From assembly GCA_041389885.1 (NCBI GenBank), contig JAWKRB010000034.1, forward strand, positions 20,653 to 84,652: a stretch of 64,000 nt of DNA, in the 5' to 3' direction. Numbering within the stretch: the stretch's first letter is position 1; each line of letters begins with the position of its first letter. The translations under genes were made by a program, and so were the position numbers. The stretch is from JAWKRB01 sp041389885 (GTDB taxonomy: Bacteria > Myxococcota_A > Polyangia > Polyangiales > Ga0077539). Under the pieces are notes generated by a model, which was not told where the DNA came from, did not search any database, and saw nothing but the letters and a program-made list of their open reading frames with translations. Shown here in pieces: positions 56,337 through 64,000 of this stretch.

Positions 56337-56779
56337 CCGCGGCAGGGCGAGCGCATCAATTCCTCATTGGTTTCAATGGAAACGGTGCTCACCGCTTTCA
56401 GCTGCCCCCGCTCGCCGGGCGCTCCCTGCGCTGGCTCGCTGAAGTGGGAGCCTGAATTCCGGGCGCCCCACCGGGGCCGACTGGCGATCGTCGCGCGCGT
56501 GCCGCGCTCGACGGTGGGGTGATCGATCTTCGCGATGGAACTGCGTCGGCAGCTCACGGCGGAACATCCCGCGAACCCTTCACACACCGTCGGGTGTGGA
56601 ACACACCCGGCGTGCGCCCCGGTCAGCCCCGCCCTGGCGGGGCGCCCAGGTTCAGGCTCCCACTTCAGCGAGCCAGCGACCGCAGGGAGCGCCCGGCGAG
56701 CGAAGGGGGCAGCCTCTCCGCCCGCGACAAATCCATTGAATCCATTGAGGAATTGATGCGCTCGCCCTGGGGCCCGCGG
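56337..56779. repeat. Long inverted repeat with ~150-bp arms
   Basis: Left arm 56337-56481 and right arm 56622-56779 are reverse complements with small gaps: both hold gagcgcatcaattcctca, ctcgccgggcgctccctgcg and ggctcgctgaagtgggagcc in the same order. The 140-nt centre shows no gene. As DNA it could form a large cruciform; as RNA, a hairpin over 140 bp long. Possibly two copies of one element in opposite orientation. Confidence 0.75.
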
Positions 56780-56792
56780 TGCGGGTTCACCT

Positions 56793-56828
56793 CAACCCTT
56801 CACCCCCCTCGCGATGGCGCTCTAGTAC
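56793..56828. repeat. 36-nt direct repeat, copy 2
   Basis: Identical to 56089-56124, 704 nt away. It ends just before element A1. Confidence 0.8.
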
Positions 56829-56841
56829 ACGTCGGCGGAAG

Positions 56842-56990
56842 TAAGGGCCTGTTTCAGAACAATATCCGCGATCTGCGGCGTCGAGGTGCGAGCGCGGCAA
56901 GGAGTGATCGCGACGGCATCCTCGATGGATTCCGAGCGATCACGACGCAGCAGCGCGATGCGCATCGGCGGCGCAGGCGTGCAGATTGTT
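56842..56990. mobile_element. MITE-like element A, copy 1 (right end truncated)
   Basis: 149 bases identical to 58368-58516, beginning taagggcctgtttcagaaca. The right terminal repeat present in the second copy is missing here (about 11 nt absent), with element B1 following directly. Confidence 0.75.
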
Positions 56991-56992
56991 CC

Positions 56993-57174
56993 TAAGGACT
57001 CACCGAAGAACAACCGCGGCTTCAGATCCCGCTCGTCGGCTTCGCGGCTTGCCTCCTCGCTCGACTCCCGCGACGTAGCAGGGCTACGCCTTGGTCGCTC
57101 GCTGCGGGGGCGCTCGCGGGATCGGCTCGACGGATCGGGCGCAAACGCCCAAGTTGTTCTTCGGCGAGTCCTAA
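56993..57174. mobile_element. MITE-like element B, copy 1
   Basis: TIRs ggactcaccgaagaacaa (from 56996) and the reverse complement ttgttcttcggcgagtcc (57154-57171), one mismatch, flanked by TAA on both sides (56993-56995, 57172-57174). The interior has a small hairpin cgtagc-agg-gctacg. It matches 58533-58713 in inverted orientation and shares a core with element C. Confidence 0.75.
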
Positions 57175-57344
57175 CGCAGCGGTTTCGAAGCAGGCGCGAG
57201 CGCAGAAAAAGAGTGCGACGAAGACGGGCGGTATGCCCGTCGAGGAGCGCTGACGCCGCTGCACGACGCGGATGCGAACGAAACCCGCGCGGTACTTCCG
57301 CCGACGTGAAGCCGCGGCCCTCGCGCGCTGTCTTCGCGCAAGGG

Positions 57345-57366
57345 GGGGTGGCGAGGTCGCCACCCC
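57345..57366. repeat. 22-bp near-perfect palindrome
   Basis: GGGGTGGCGA and TCGCCACCCC around a 2-nt centre, in the 290-nt gap before the decayed gene. No gene is seen in the rest of the gap. Could be an operator-like site or a remnant of another element. Confidence 0.6.
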
Positions 57367-57467
57367 GCCGCCACCCCTCGCCACCCTGATTCCGCCACCC
57401 CGAGGGTCAAAACCCGTGCGATGCCCAAGCGCGGCATTCGGCACGCCGCGTGGAGCGGGTGAGGTCC

Positions 57468-58370
57468 ATGGCCGCGCACGACACGCTCGCGAAGGACGTC
57501 CTGGAGCTGCTGCTCGACGAGCTCGGGACCTTCGTGCGCGAGCGCGAGGTGCCCGCGCCCGCGTCGCAGCGGGCGGACTCGTACTTCGCCCCTCACGCGC
57601 ACGCGCTGCCGGCGCTGCGCGCGCTCGGCCTGCTCGGTCGATGTGCTCTGCGCCCCTGCGTGCGTGTTGGCTTCTACGACGCGCCCGCCCGAGGAGGTGC
57701 GCGAGTCGCTGCGCAAGCTGCTCAACCACCAGCGAGGCGCGAAGACCGGACGCGCCCGAGCGGCTGTGGCTATTCTTGCGCGGGGCGTCCCGACACGGCG
57801 CTGCGGCAGTTCGGCTTCACGCCCGCGGCGGAGTGGCCCAGGGCTTCTACGCGCTGAGCGAGGCGCTGCCGGTCACCGTCGGGTGCTGTCGGAGCTCGAA
57901 GACACCCCCGACACCGTGGCCCTGCGGCTGATGAGCCGGAGCGAGTCGCTCAACCGCGCGCTGCGCACCCTGCGCGCGCGCACCGCGGACGTGCCCCAGG
58001 GGCGACGACTTCCTTCGCCGCGGTTGTACACTGGATCCACACCTGGCGAGGCCGCGGCCTGCGCTGGGAGGAGGACGCGATGCTGGACCTCACCGAGACC
58101 GAAGCCTTTCTCGAACGACAGTTCGCCGCGGGCATGCAGCAGGGCATGAAGCAGGGCATGCAGCAGGGCATGCAACAGGGCATGCAGCAGGGCATGCAAC
58201 AGGGCATGCAGCAGGGCCTCGCGCCGCTCCTGCGCCAGTTCTCTCACGACGAGCGCGCCGCGATCACGGCACGCTTCGCCGCCCCCGGCGCGGACCGCCT
58301 CGGGGACGTCGTCCTCGACCTCTCCGCCTCAGAACTCGCTGCCTGGCTCGCTGATCCCGCCGCCCGCTAA
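57468..58370 (+). pseudogene. Decayed gene with DUF4351/Rpn-like C-terminus
   Basis: From ATG 57468 the protein begins MAAHDTLAKDVLELLLDELG and then passes through at least four frame changes between about 57640 and 58020 (fragments EEVRESLRKLLNHQR, DAPERLWLFLRG, FYALSEALPVTV, LSELEDTPDTVALRLMSRSE). The last frame is intact: DLTETEAFLERQFAAG, seven MQQG/MKQG units, then RLGDVVLDLSASELAAWLAD, which resembles the DUF4351 tail of Rpn-type nuclease-like proteins. Assignment is weak. Its TAA stop coincides with the TAA flank of element A2. Confidence 0.5.
58134..58217. repeat. Seven tandem 12-nt units (MQQG repeats)
   Basis: atgcagcagggc with a few changes (aag, caa codons) repeated seven times within the decayed gene. 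MQQG/MKQG repeats of this kind form Gln/Met-rich helices before the C-terminal domain. Confidence 0.85.
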
Positions 58371-58532
58371 GGGCCTGTTTCAGAACAATATCCGCGATCT
58401 GCGGCGTCGAGGTGCGAGCGCGGCAAGGAGTGATCGCGACGGCATCCTCGATGGATTCCGAGCGATCACGACGCAGCAGCGCGATGCGCATCGGCGGCGC
58501 AGGCGTGCAGATTGTTTTGAAACAGGCCCTAA
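58368..58532. mobile_element. MITE-like element A, copy 2 (complete)
   Basis: 159-bp core 58371-58529 with imperfect terminal repeats (gggcctgtttcagaacaat versus its reverse complement attgttttgaaacaggccc, one mismatch), flanked by TAA at both ends (58368-58370 and 58530-58532). This is the complete version of 56842-56990. Confidence 0.8.
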
Positions 58533-58713
58533 GGATGCGTGGAGAAACAACCTGCACACTCGCGCCCGATCCGTCGAGGCGATCCCGCGAGCGCCCCCGC
58601 AGCGAGCGACCAAGGCGTAGCCCTACTACGCCGCGGAAGTCGAGCGAGGAGGCAAGCTGCGGGGCGACCGACGGGCGGGATGCGAATGCGCAAGTGATTC
58701 TTCCGCGCGTCCC
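58533..58713. mobile_element. MITE-like element B, copy 2 (inverted, degenerate)
   Basis: Starts ggatgcgtggagaaacaac directly after element A2, ends gattcttccgcgcgtccc. The interior is the reverse complement of element B1 with scattered changes, including a central hairpin ggcgtag-cccta-ctacgcc. Terminal repeats are degenerate, suggesting an older insertion. Confidence 0.65.
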
Positions 58714-58764
58714 AAACCCCGTGCAGTTCGGGGTGTGGGGTTTTGTCAACGAGGCGCGAGCCAG

Positions 58765-58807
58765 GCCATGAAGGGCGACGCCGAGGGTCGGCGCTGCCCT
58801 TCATGGC
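58765..58807. repeat. Long near-perfect hairpin
   Basis: GCCATGAAGGGC (58765-58776) and GCCCTTCATGGC (58796-58807) are a perfect 12-bp inverted repeat; inside, CGCCGA and TCGGCG around GGG extend it to about 18 bp with one small internal bulge. A second, weaker stem lies just upstream near 58715-58745 (aaacccc/ggggttt). The 196-nt gap from 58714 to 58909 has no other feature. Possible terminator, attenuator or transposon remnant. Confidence 0.65.
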
Positions 58808-58909
58808 GCCCTGACGACGCATGGCGAAGCGGGCGTCGCGCGTAACTTCGACGCGGCGCGTGGTCCTCGCGCGTTGCGACCGCGTTGGCGCCCCGGCGCC
58901 ACCTCGGCG

Positions 58910-60481
58910 ATGCTCTCGCGCATGAGCGACAAGTGGCTGGCGAAACACGCTCACTGGGGAGATCGCGTCGGGCTGGTGTATCTCGGCGGCCTGCCGATGC
59001 GCGCGGCCTATCGAGCCATGCGGCGATCGCTGCCGACCATGGACCACGCCGCGCGGGTCTTCGAGGCCGCCATGCGCCTCCTCGGCGAGTCGGTCTGGAC
59101 CGATCCTGAGGGTGGAGCGGATCGCCGCCGCGTGCATCGGGTCGACGCGGAGGACCGCCGCTGGCTGTTCCCTCAGCCCTCGTTGGAGCACGCGTGGGGC
59201 GGGGGAACCGGAGCCTCCAAGGGAGGGCTCTTCAGGAACACCGCGTTCCCACCGCCGGTCGACGCCCCGCCCGGATGGACCTACGACGACCCGCCCTTCG
59301 ACCCCGGCGACCCCCGCCCGCAGGTCGCGCCTCGAGGCGCCTCGATGCGCGCGGGCTCCCTCGCCATTCGACAAGGCCCTGCGCGGTTCGAGATCGTCTA
59401 CGACGCCGAGGGCTTGATCGAAGAGTGTCGCACCTCGGGCTCAGACTTCTACACCTCGGCCCTCTACGACGGCGTTCGCCCCTTCGCCATCGACCCCCAG
59501 GCGCGCCCGCCGACCACGCCGCCCGTCTCCGCGCTCACCGACCCGCGCCTCGTCGCCGAGGGCGTCTCGGTCGAGACCCTCGCGCAGATGCTCGCCGACA
59601 TGGAGCCCTCCGCGTCGCGAGCCCGCGTGCGACTCCCGACGCCCGTGCCGGGTGGCGCCGTCGGGGTGTGGACGGTCGCACTGCGGGCGATTCGCCGCGC
59701 GATCTGGGACGGGGCGGTCCCTGACGACGCGGGCTGGGTCATCGCCGACGGCTTCGAGGGCAGCGCCGTCGCCACGGGCGACACGCCCGAGTCGACCTGG
59801 GAGGCGTTTCAGCGCGCGCTCTTTCGCGAGAGGCTGCGCCCTCCGAGCGCCGCTCCCCCGACGCCCCCCTCGCCGCCGCCTCCGCGCTCCCTCGAAGACG
59901 CTGTCTCGTCCCAGAGCGCGGCGGCCGCCAACGACGCGAGCGCGCGGGTGACCCTGCTCCTGGCGCAATCGATCACGGTGACCGGAACCAGCCGCGGAGC
60001 GTCCCTCGCGTGGCCCGCCCCCACGCCGGCGAACACCCCCGCGGGGAGGCTCCCGCTCCCGCCGCTGCCCGCGGTCCCTGCCGCGTACGAGGCCGCGGGG
60101 TTCACGCGTTGGCTGCGCGTCCCCGTCGACGGGGGCGAGGTGCGGCACGCGTTGCTGCGCCAGGAGCCCGACGGATGGACGCTGGTCGGCGACGGGGTCC
60201 TCGATGCGGTGATCCCCTCGCAGATCCCCGACGACCTCGCGCGCGGTCGTCGGGAGCGCGACGAAGACTACGCGGGCCTCCCGCTCGAGCATCGCCCCTG
60301 GGATGACCCCACCTACGTCGTCTCGATCGAGAGCTTTCTCGCCTGGGACGACGGTCAGCAGCGCGCGGCGCCCCTCACGCACGCCTCGAGCCGGTACCAA
60401 CACCGCTTCACCCCCACGGACCTCCCCTGGAACGACCTCGCCTGGCGCGTCACCCGCGTTCGCGGCGTCGACCCGGCATGA
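58910..60481 (+). CDS. Unrecognised protein upstream of drmD
   Basis: 523 residues from ATG 58910; ATG 58922 is an alternative and no good ribosome-binding site precedes either. There is no signal peptide or membrane segment. The first third has LAKHAHWGDRVGLVYLGGLP and DHAARVFEAAMRLLGESVWT; the middle is strand-rich (RFEIVYDAEGLIEECR, VWTVALRAIRRAIWDGAVPD), followed by a Pro-rich linker and a C-terminal domain with TRWLRVPVDGGEVRHALLRQ. I know no family. It lies 243 nt upstream of drmD on the same strand, so it may belong to the defence locus or be a flanking gene. Confidence 0.7.
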   Translation: MLSRMSDKWLAKHAHWGDRVGLVYLGGLPMRAAYRAMRRSLPTMDHAARVFEAAMRLLGESVWTDPEGGADRRRVHRVDAEDRRWLFPQPSLEHAWGGGTGASKGGLFRNTAFPPPVDAPPGWTYDDPPFDPGDPRPQVAPRGASMRAGSLAIRQGPARFEIVYDAEGLIEECRTSGSDFYTSALYDGVRPFAIDPQARPPTTPPVSALTDPRLVAEGVSVETLAQMLADMEPSASRARVRLPTPVPGGAVGVWTVALRAIRRAIWDGAVPDDAGWVIADGFEGSAVATGDTPESTWEAFQRALFRERLRPPSAAPPTPPSPPPPRSLEDAVSSQSAAAANDASARVTLLLAQSITVTGTSRGASLAWPAPTPANTPAGRLPLPPLPAVPAAYEAAGFTRWLRVPVDGGEVRHALLRQEPDGWTLVGDGVLDAVIPSQIPDDLARGRRERDEDYAGLPLEHRPWDDPTYVVSIESFLAWDDGQQRAAPLTHASSRYQHRFTPTDLPWNDLAWRVTRVRGVDPA

Positions 60482-60627
60482 CCTCACCCCACGCGGCTCG
60501 TGGGGCGCGCACCGCCCCTCTCCCGAAGGGGAGATGGGCACAAATTCCCTATGTTTTGAGAGATTTACGACCCCTCTCCCCTCGGGAGAGGGGACCCGCG
60601 AACCCCGAGAATCGCGTGGGGTGAGGT
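60481..60627. repeat. Hairpin-bearing inverted-repeat element (family E, subtype II)
   Basis: acctcaccccacgcg (60481-60495) and cgcgtggggtgaggt (60613-60627) are perfect 15-bp terminal repeats. Inside are two stems, gcccctctcccgaaggggag and cccctctcccctcgggagag. It fills most of the gap before drmD; the remaining 97 nt hold the drmD ribosome-binding site (GGAGG, 7 nt from the ATG) and no clear promoter. A partial relative is at 6755-6843. Confidence 0.7.
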
Positions 60628-60724
60628 GCGTCCCGAACGATCCCCGGCCCCCATGAACGAGCCCGTGCGCTTTGCGAATCGCGAACCGCGGGCTCCGTGG
60701 TAGGCGAACGTGCGGAGGGCGTCG

Positions 60725-63700
60725 ATGCCAACGCTGCAAGCGGGAGAGATCGTTCGGGTGCGTTCGCGGCAGTTCCTCGTCGAGGCGGTGACGCCTCCGC
60801 GGGAAGGCGACCAGCAGACCCTCGTCACCCTCTCGTGCGTCGATGACGACGCCCAGGGCGAGCGGCTCCAGGTGCTCTGGGAGCGCGAGCCCGACGCGAA
60901 GGTCCTCAAGAACGCGTCGTGGGACGCGGTCAAGCGACTCAGCTTCGACAAGCCCCGGCGACTCGCCGCGTACCTCCACGCTCAGCGATGGAACTGCGTC
61001 ACCGCCACCGACCCCGACCTCTTTCAGGCGCCCCATCGCGCGGGCATTCAGATTCAGCCGTACCAGCTCGAGCCGCTCCGCAAGGCCCTGCGCATGCCCA
61101 GGGTCAACCTCTTCATCGCGGACGATGTCGGGCTCGGAAAGACCATCGAGGCGGGCCTGATCCTGCGCGAGCTGCTCATGCGCCAGCGCGCCCATCGCGT
61201 GGTCGTGGCCGCGCCGCCCTCGGTGATGCTCCAGTGGCGTGACGAGCTCGAGAGCCGCTTCGGGCTGAGCTTCGTGATCTTCGACCGCGAGTTCGTCACC
61301 CGCCGCCGCCGCGAGCGGGGGTGGACCCTCAACCCCTGGTCCACCCACACGCGCTTCATCATCTCGCACGCGCTGCTGCGCGACGAGCACTACGCCTCGA
61401 CCCTCCGCGCGTGGCTCGACGACGGCGAGGGGGGCGCGCTGCTCATCCTCGACGAGGCCCACCACGTCGCCCCCGCGAGCGGCTCGCACTCCGCCATCGA
61501 CTCGCGGCTCACCCGCGTCGTGCGCGACCTCGCGCCCCGCTTCGAGCACCGGCTCTTTCTCTCGGCCACGCCCCACAACGGGCACTCCAACTCCTTCGCC
61601 GCGCTCCTCGAGATCCTCGACCCGCAGCGCTTCTGCCGCGGCGTGCCCGTGCGCGGGCGGCACCTGCTCTCCGAGGTCATGGTGCGCCGGCTCAAGTCTG
61701 ACCTCCGCGCCGTGGGCTCGGGCAACTTCGCGCTCCGCAAGGTCGTGCAGATCGACCTCGACGGGCTCCCGCCCGACGCCCCCGAGCTCCGGCTCCCCGC
61801 GCTCCTCGATCAGTACCGCGCGCTGCGGCTCAACGCGCTCCAGGGCGCCTCCGAGTCCGCGCAGCGCGAGGTGCTGCTGGTGGTCACCGCCCTGCAGAAG
61901 CGCCTGCTCTCCTCCCTCGACGCCTTCGCGCGCACCCTCGCGGTGCACCACGACACGCTCCGACGACAGCGCGCCAAGAGGGCCGAGGCCCCCGCGCCGG
62001 CGCGGCAGCTCTCCCTCGACGCGCCGGGGCCCGACGACGAGCCCGACGCGCGAACCGAGGACGACGCGAACGCGCAGCAGCTCGACGAGCTCGCCGAGGC
62101 CACCGCGCGCATGGTCACCCCCGCGGCGATGCACGCGCGCGAAGACGCCCTGCTCGACGCGATGCGCGAGCTCGCGGAGCCCCATCGACACCGCCCCGAC
62201 GCGAAGGTGAAGGCGCTGGTGCAGTGGATCCGCGAGCGCCTGCTCGACGACGGCGGGCGGTGGAACGCGACGCGCGTGGTGATCTTCACGGAGTACACCG
62301 ACACCAAGAACTGGCTCGTGCGCTGCTTGCGCGAGGCCCTCGCCGACACCGACCGCGCCGACGAGCGCGTCGCGACGCTCCATGGACAGATGGGAGACGA
62401 GGCCCGCGAGGCCGTGAAGCGCGCGTTCAACCGCGAGCCCGAGCAACACCCGCTGCGGATCCTCGTGGCGACCGACGCCGCGCGCGAGGGCGTGAACCTG
62501 CAGAACCGCTGCGCCGACCTCTTTCACTTCGACGTGCCCTGGAACCCCTCGCGCATGGAGCAGCGCAACGGACGCATCGACCGCACGCTCCAGCGCGCGC
62601 CGGAGGTGCGGTGCCACTATTTCGTGCACCTCCAGCGCCCCGAGGACCAGGTGCTCGCCGCCCTCGTGGCGAAGACCGAGCGGATCCGTCGCGAGCTGGG
62701 CTCGCTCTCGGAGGTCATCGAGCAGCGGCTCTCCGACGTGCTCGCTCAGGGCATTCGGCGCGACGACGCCGCGCAGCGCGCCGCGCTCCTCGAGCAGCTC
62801 CCCCTCGCGGGCGTGCTCGACGCCCAGCGCGACGCCGACGACGCAGACGACGACGCGGACGACGACGCAGACGACGCGCCCTCGGAGGCGCGGGTGGCCG
62901 AGGAGCTCGAGGTCGCCCGCGACGCGCCCCGCGGCTTGCAAGAGCGGCTCAACGAGCTCTCCGAGCTCCTCGACCGCGCGAAGGACCGGCTGAAGATCGA
63001 CCCCGCGCGGCTCCACCACGTGCTCGACGCGGCGCTGGCGATGATGGGCGAGGCGCCCCTGCGCCCCCTCCCGGTGCGCGGTGACGAGCGCGCGCGCTAC
63101 GAGTTTCCGCCCCTCGATCGAAGCGACCCCGCGTGGGCCGACGCCCTCGACGCGCTCCGTCCGCCGAGGCCCAGGGAGATCTCGGTGAGGCAGTGGCGCC
63201 GGGAGAGCGCGCTGCGGCCGGTGGTGTTTCGTGACCCGGGCTCCCTCGACGGCGAGGTGGTGCACCTGCACCTGGAGCACGCGGTGGTGCGGCGGCTCCT
63301 CGGGCGGCTCCTCGCGCAGGGCTTCGTGCACGAGGACCTCTCGCGGGCCTGCGTGATCCCCAGCGCCGACAACGTGCGGCGGGTGGTGCTCGTCGGTCGG
63401 CTCTCGCTCTTCGGCGACGGGGCCGCGCGGCTCCACGACCAGCTCGTCTTCGTCACGGCGCAGTGGACCGGCGCGGCCGAGCATCGCAGCGAGGCCCTCA
63501 AGCCCTACGCGCGCACCACCCACGAAGAGACCCTGGCGAAGCTCGATGACGCGCTCATCTCGCCCCGCGACGTCGACGTGCCCGCGAGCCTGCAATCCCT
63601 CTTTCAGTCGTCGGTGACGCGAGACGTCGACGAGCTCGTGCCCGCGCTCAAGGCCCGCGCCGTGGCCGAGGCCGAGACCGCCCGCACGCTCCTCGAACGA

Positions 63701-64000
63701 CGCGCCGTCGAGGAGGCCCGGCGCATGACCGAGCTCCTCCTCGCGCAGCGCGCGCGGATCCAGAAGTCGCTCGCGAGGCACGAGCGCGCTGACACCGACC
63801 CCCAGCGGGCGATGGCCTGGCGCGACGAGCTCCCCGCCGAGGCGCGGAGGCAGCTCGACTCCGATCGCCTCCACTGGCGCCGCCGCCTCGAGGGCATCGA
63901 GCGCGAGCTCCGCGCCGAGCCCGTGCGCATTCGGGACAGCTACGAGGTGCGCGCCACCCGCATCGACCCCATCGCGGTGGTGTACCTCGCGAGGGTGACG
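60725..64000 (+). CDS. drmD: DISARM SNF2-like helicase DrmD (runs off the window)
   Basis: From ATG 60725 the frame is open for 1092 codons to the right edge, with no stop seen. N-terminal GEIVRVRSRQFLVEAVTPPR and LRWNCVTATDP-like RWNCVTATDPDLFQAPHRAG precede an SF2/SNF2 helicase: IADDVGLGKTIEAGL (Walker A, about 136-140), LLILDEAHHVAPASG (DEAH, 243-246), LSATPHNGHSNSF (280-283), VATDAAREGVNLQNRC (about 582) and EQRNGRIDR (about 613). An acidic DADDDADD stretch lies near 700. The sequence matches DrmD of class 1 DISARM, which restricts phage with a methylase and DrmABC; those partners should lie downstream. Confidence 0.88.
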   Translation, partial: MPTLQAGEIVRVRSRQFLVEAVTPPREGDQQTLVTLSCVDDDAQGERLQVLWEREPDAKVLKNASWDAVKRLSFDKPRRLAAYLHAQRWNCVTATDPDLFQAPHRAGIQIQPYQLEPLRKALRMPRVNLFIADDVGLGKTIEAGLILRELLMRQRAHRVVVAAPPSVMLQWRDELESRFGLSFVIFDREFVTRRRRERGWTLNPWSTHTRFIISHALLRDEHYASTLRAWLDDGEGGALLILDEAHHVAPASGSHSAIDSRLTRVVRDLAPRFEHRLFLSATPHNGHSNSFAALLEILDPQRFCRGVPVRGRHLLSEVMVRRLKSDLRAVGSGNFALRKVVQIDLDGLPPDAPELRLPALLDQYRALRLNALQGASESAQREVLLVVTALQKRLLSSLDAFARTLAVHHDTLRRQRAKRAEAPAPARQLSLDAPGPDDEPDARTEDDANAQQLDELAEATARMVTPAAMHAREDALLDAMRELAEPHRHRPDAKVKALVQWIRERLLDDGGRWNATRVVIFTEYTDTKNWLVRCLREALADTDRADERVATLHGQMGDEAREAVKRAFNREPEQHPLRILVATDAAREGVNLQNRCADLFHFDVPWNPSRMEQRNGRIDRTLQRAPEVRCHYFVHLQRPEDQVLAALVAKTERIRRELGSLSEVIEQRLSDVLAQGIRRDDAAQRAALLEQLPLAGVLDAQRDADDADDDADDDADDAPSEARVAEELEVARDAPRGLQERLNELSELLDRAKDRLKIDPARLHHVLDAALAMMGEAPLRPLPVRGDERARYEFPPLDRSDPAWADALDALRPPRPREISVRQWRRESALRPVVFRDPGSLDGEVVHLHLEHAVVRRLLGRLLAQGFVHEDLSRACVIPSADNVRRVVLVGRLSLFGDGAARLHDQLVFVTAQWTGAAEHRSEALKPYARTTHEETLAKLDDALISPRDVDVPASLQSLFQSSVTRDVDELVPALKARAVAEAETARTLLERRAVEEARRMTELLLAQRARIQKSLARHERADTDPQRAMAWRDELPAEARRQLDSDRLHWRRRLEGIERELRAEPVRIRDSYEVRATRIDPIAVVYLARVT

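Noticed and set aside
55304..58713. Prophage or integrative element
   Set aside because: Only a transposase fragment and small repeats are seen; there is no integrase, phage structural gene or tRNA attachment site.
59441..63874. Very long open frame on the minus strand (about 1477 codons)
   Set aside because: It lies opposite the drmD and 58910 genes, is Arg/Gly/Ala-rich with no motif, and results from the high GC third positions of the real genes.

Overview
The window is very GC-rich (third codon positions almost always G or C). It carries several marks of a myxobacterium (Myxococcota, probably a Sandaracinaceae/Polyangiales-like lineage): a CdnL/CarD regulator, a surface protein with a MYXO-CTERM-type tail, thrombospondin type-3 repeat proteins, a soluble-domain Ser/Thr kinase with membrane anchor, and about a dozen small Cys-rich or Asp/Ala/Pro-rich lipoproteins. 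I found no tRNA, rRNA or CRISPR array.

Layout. 1-6.6 kb: partial folB, a large Cys-repeat lipoprotein, a DUF2723 membrane protein, a small lipoprotein and an FMN-binding glutamate-synthase-like enzyme. 6.9-11.6 kb: a leftward housekeeping block, cdnL plus a cinA-thpR-recA-lipoprotein run. 11.6-13.7 kb: a tiny lipoprotein and a diheme-cytochrome/Cys-rich lipoprotein pair. 13.9-17.5 kb: a tightly overlapping cytochrome P450 / fatty-acid-desaturase-like / NFACT trio. 17.5-24.8 kb: a TPR protein, a lipoprotein, an OmpA-TSP3 protein and a MYXO-CTERM TSP3 protein. 24.9-28.2 kb: a NicO-type metal exporter, a WD40-like protein, a DUF2786 protein, and Tag and GIY-YIG genes that are both frameshifted. 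28.4-35.0 kb: a Tad/Flp-type secretion operon (CpaB, CpaC, an FHA-CpaF fusion, TadB, TadC and an FHA-like membrane protein). 35-42.9 kb: GNAT, frameshifted Cys-rich lipoproteins, kbl, clpB and lipoproteins. 43-55.3 kb: gltX, a CPBP-like membrane protein, a kinase, an M1 peptidase, an NTF2-like protein, argS, DUF4230 and a JmjC/cupin-like oxygenase.

The last 8.7 kb (55.3-64 kb) is accessory. It opens with a repeat-dense stretch: a transposase remnant, three families of 150-180 bp elements with terminal inverted repeats, a long inverted repeat, and a decayed gene flanked on both sides by the same pair of elements. An unrecognised 523-residue protein follows, then a large SNF2-type helicase that I recognise as DrmD of the DISARM anti-phage system. 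The helicase runs off the right edge, so the rest of a DISARM locus is expected just outside the window.

Single-base frameshifts cluster in a few places (18.6, 27.6-28.5, 36.2-37.4 and 57.6-58.0 kb). Most can be repaired by one base, often in a homopolymer, which points to residual assembly error more than to true gene decay, except possibly at 57-58 kb.
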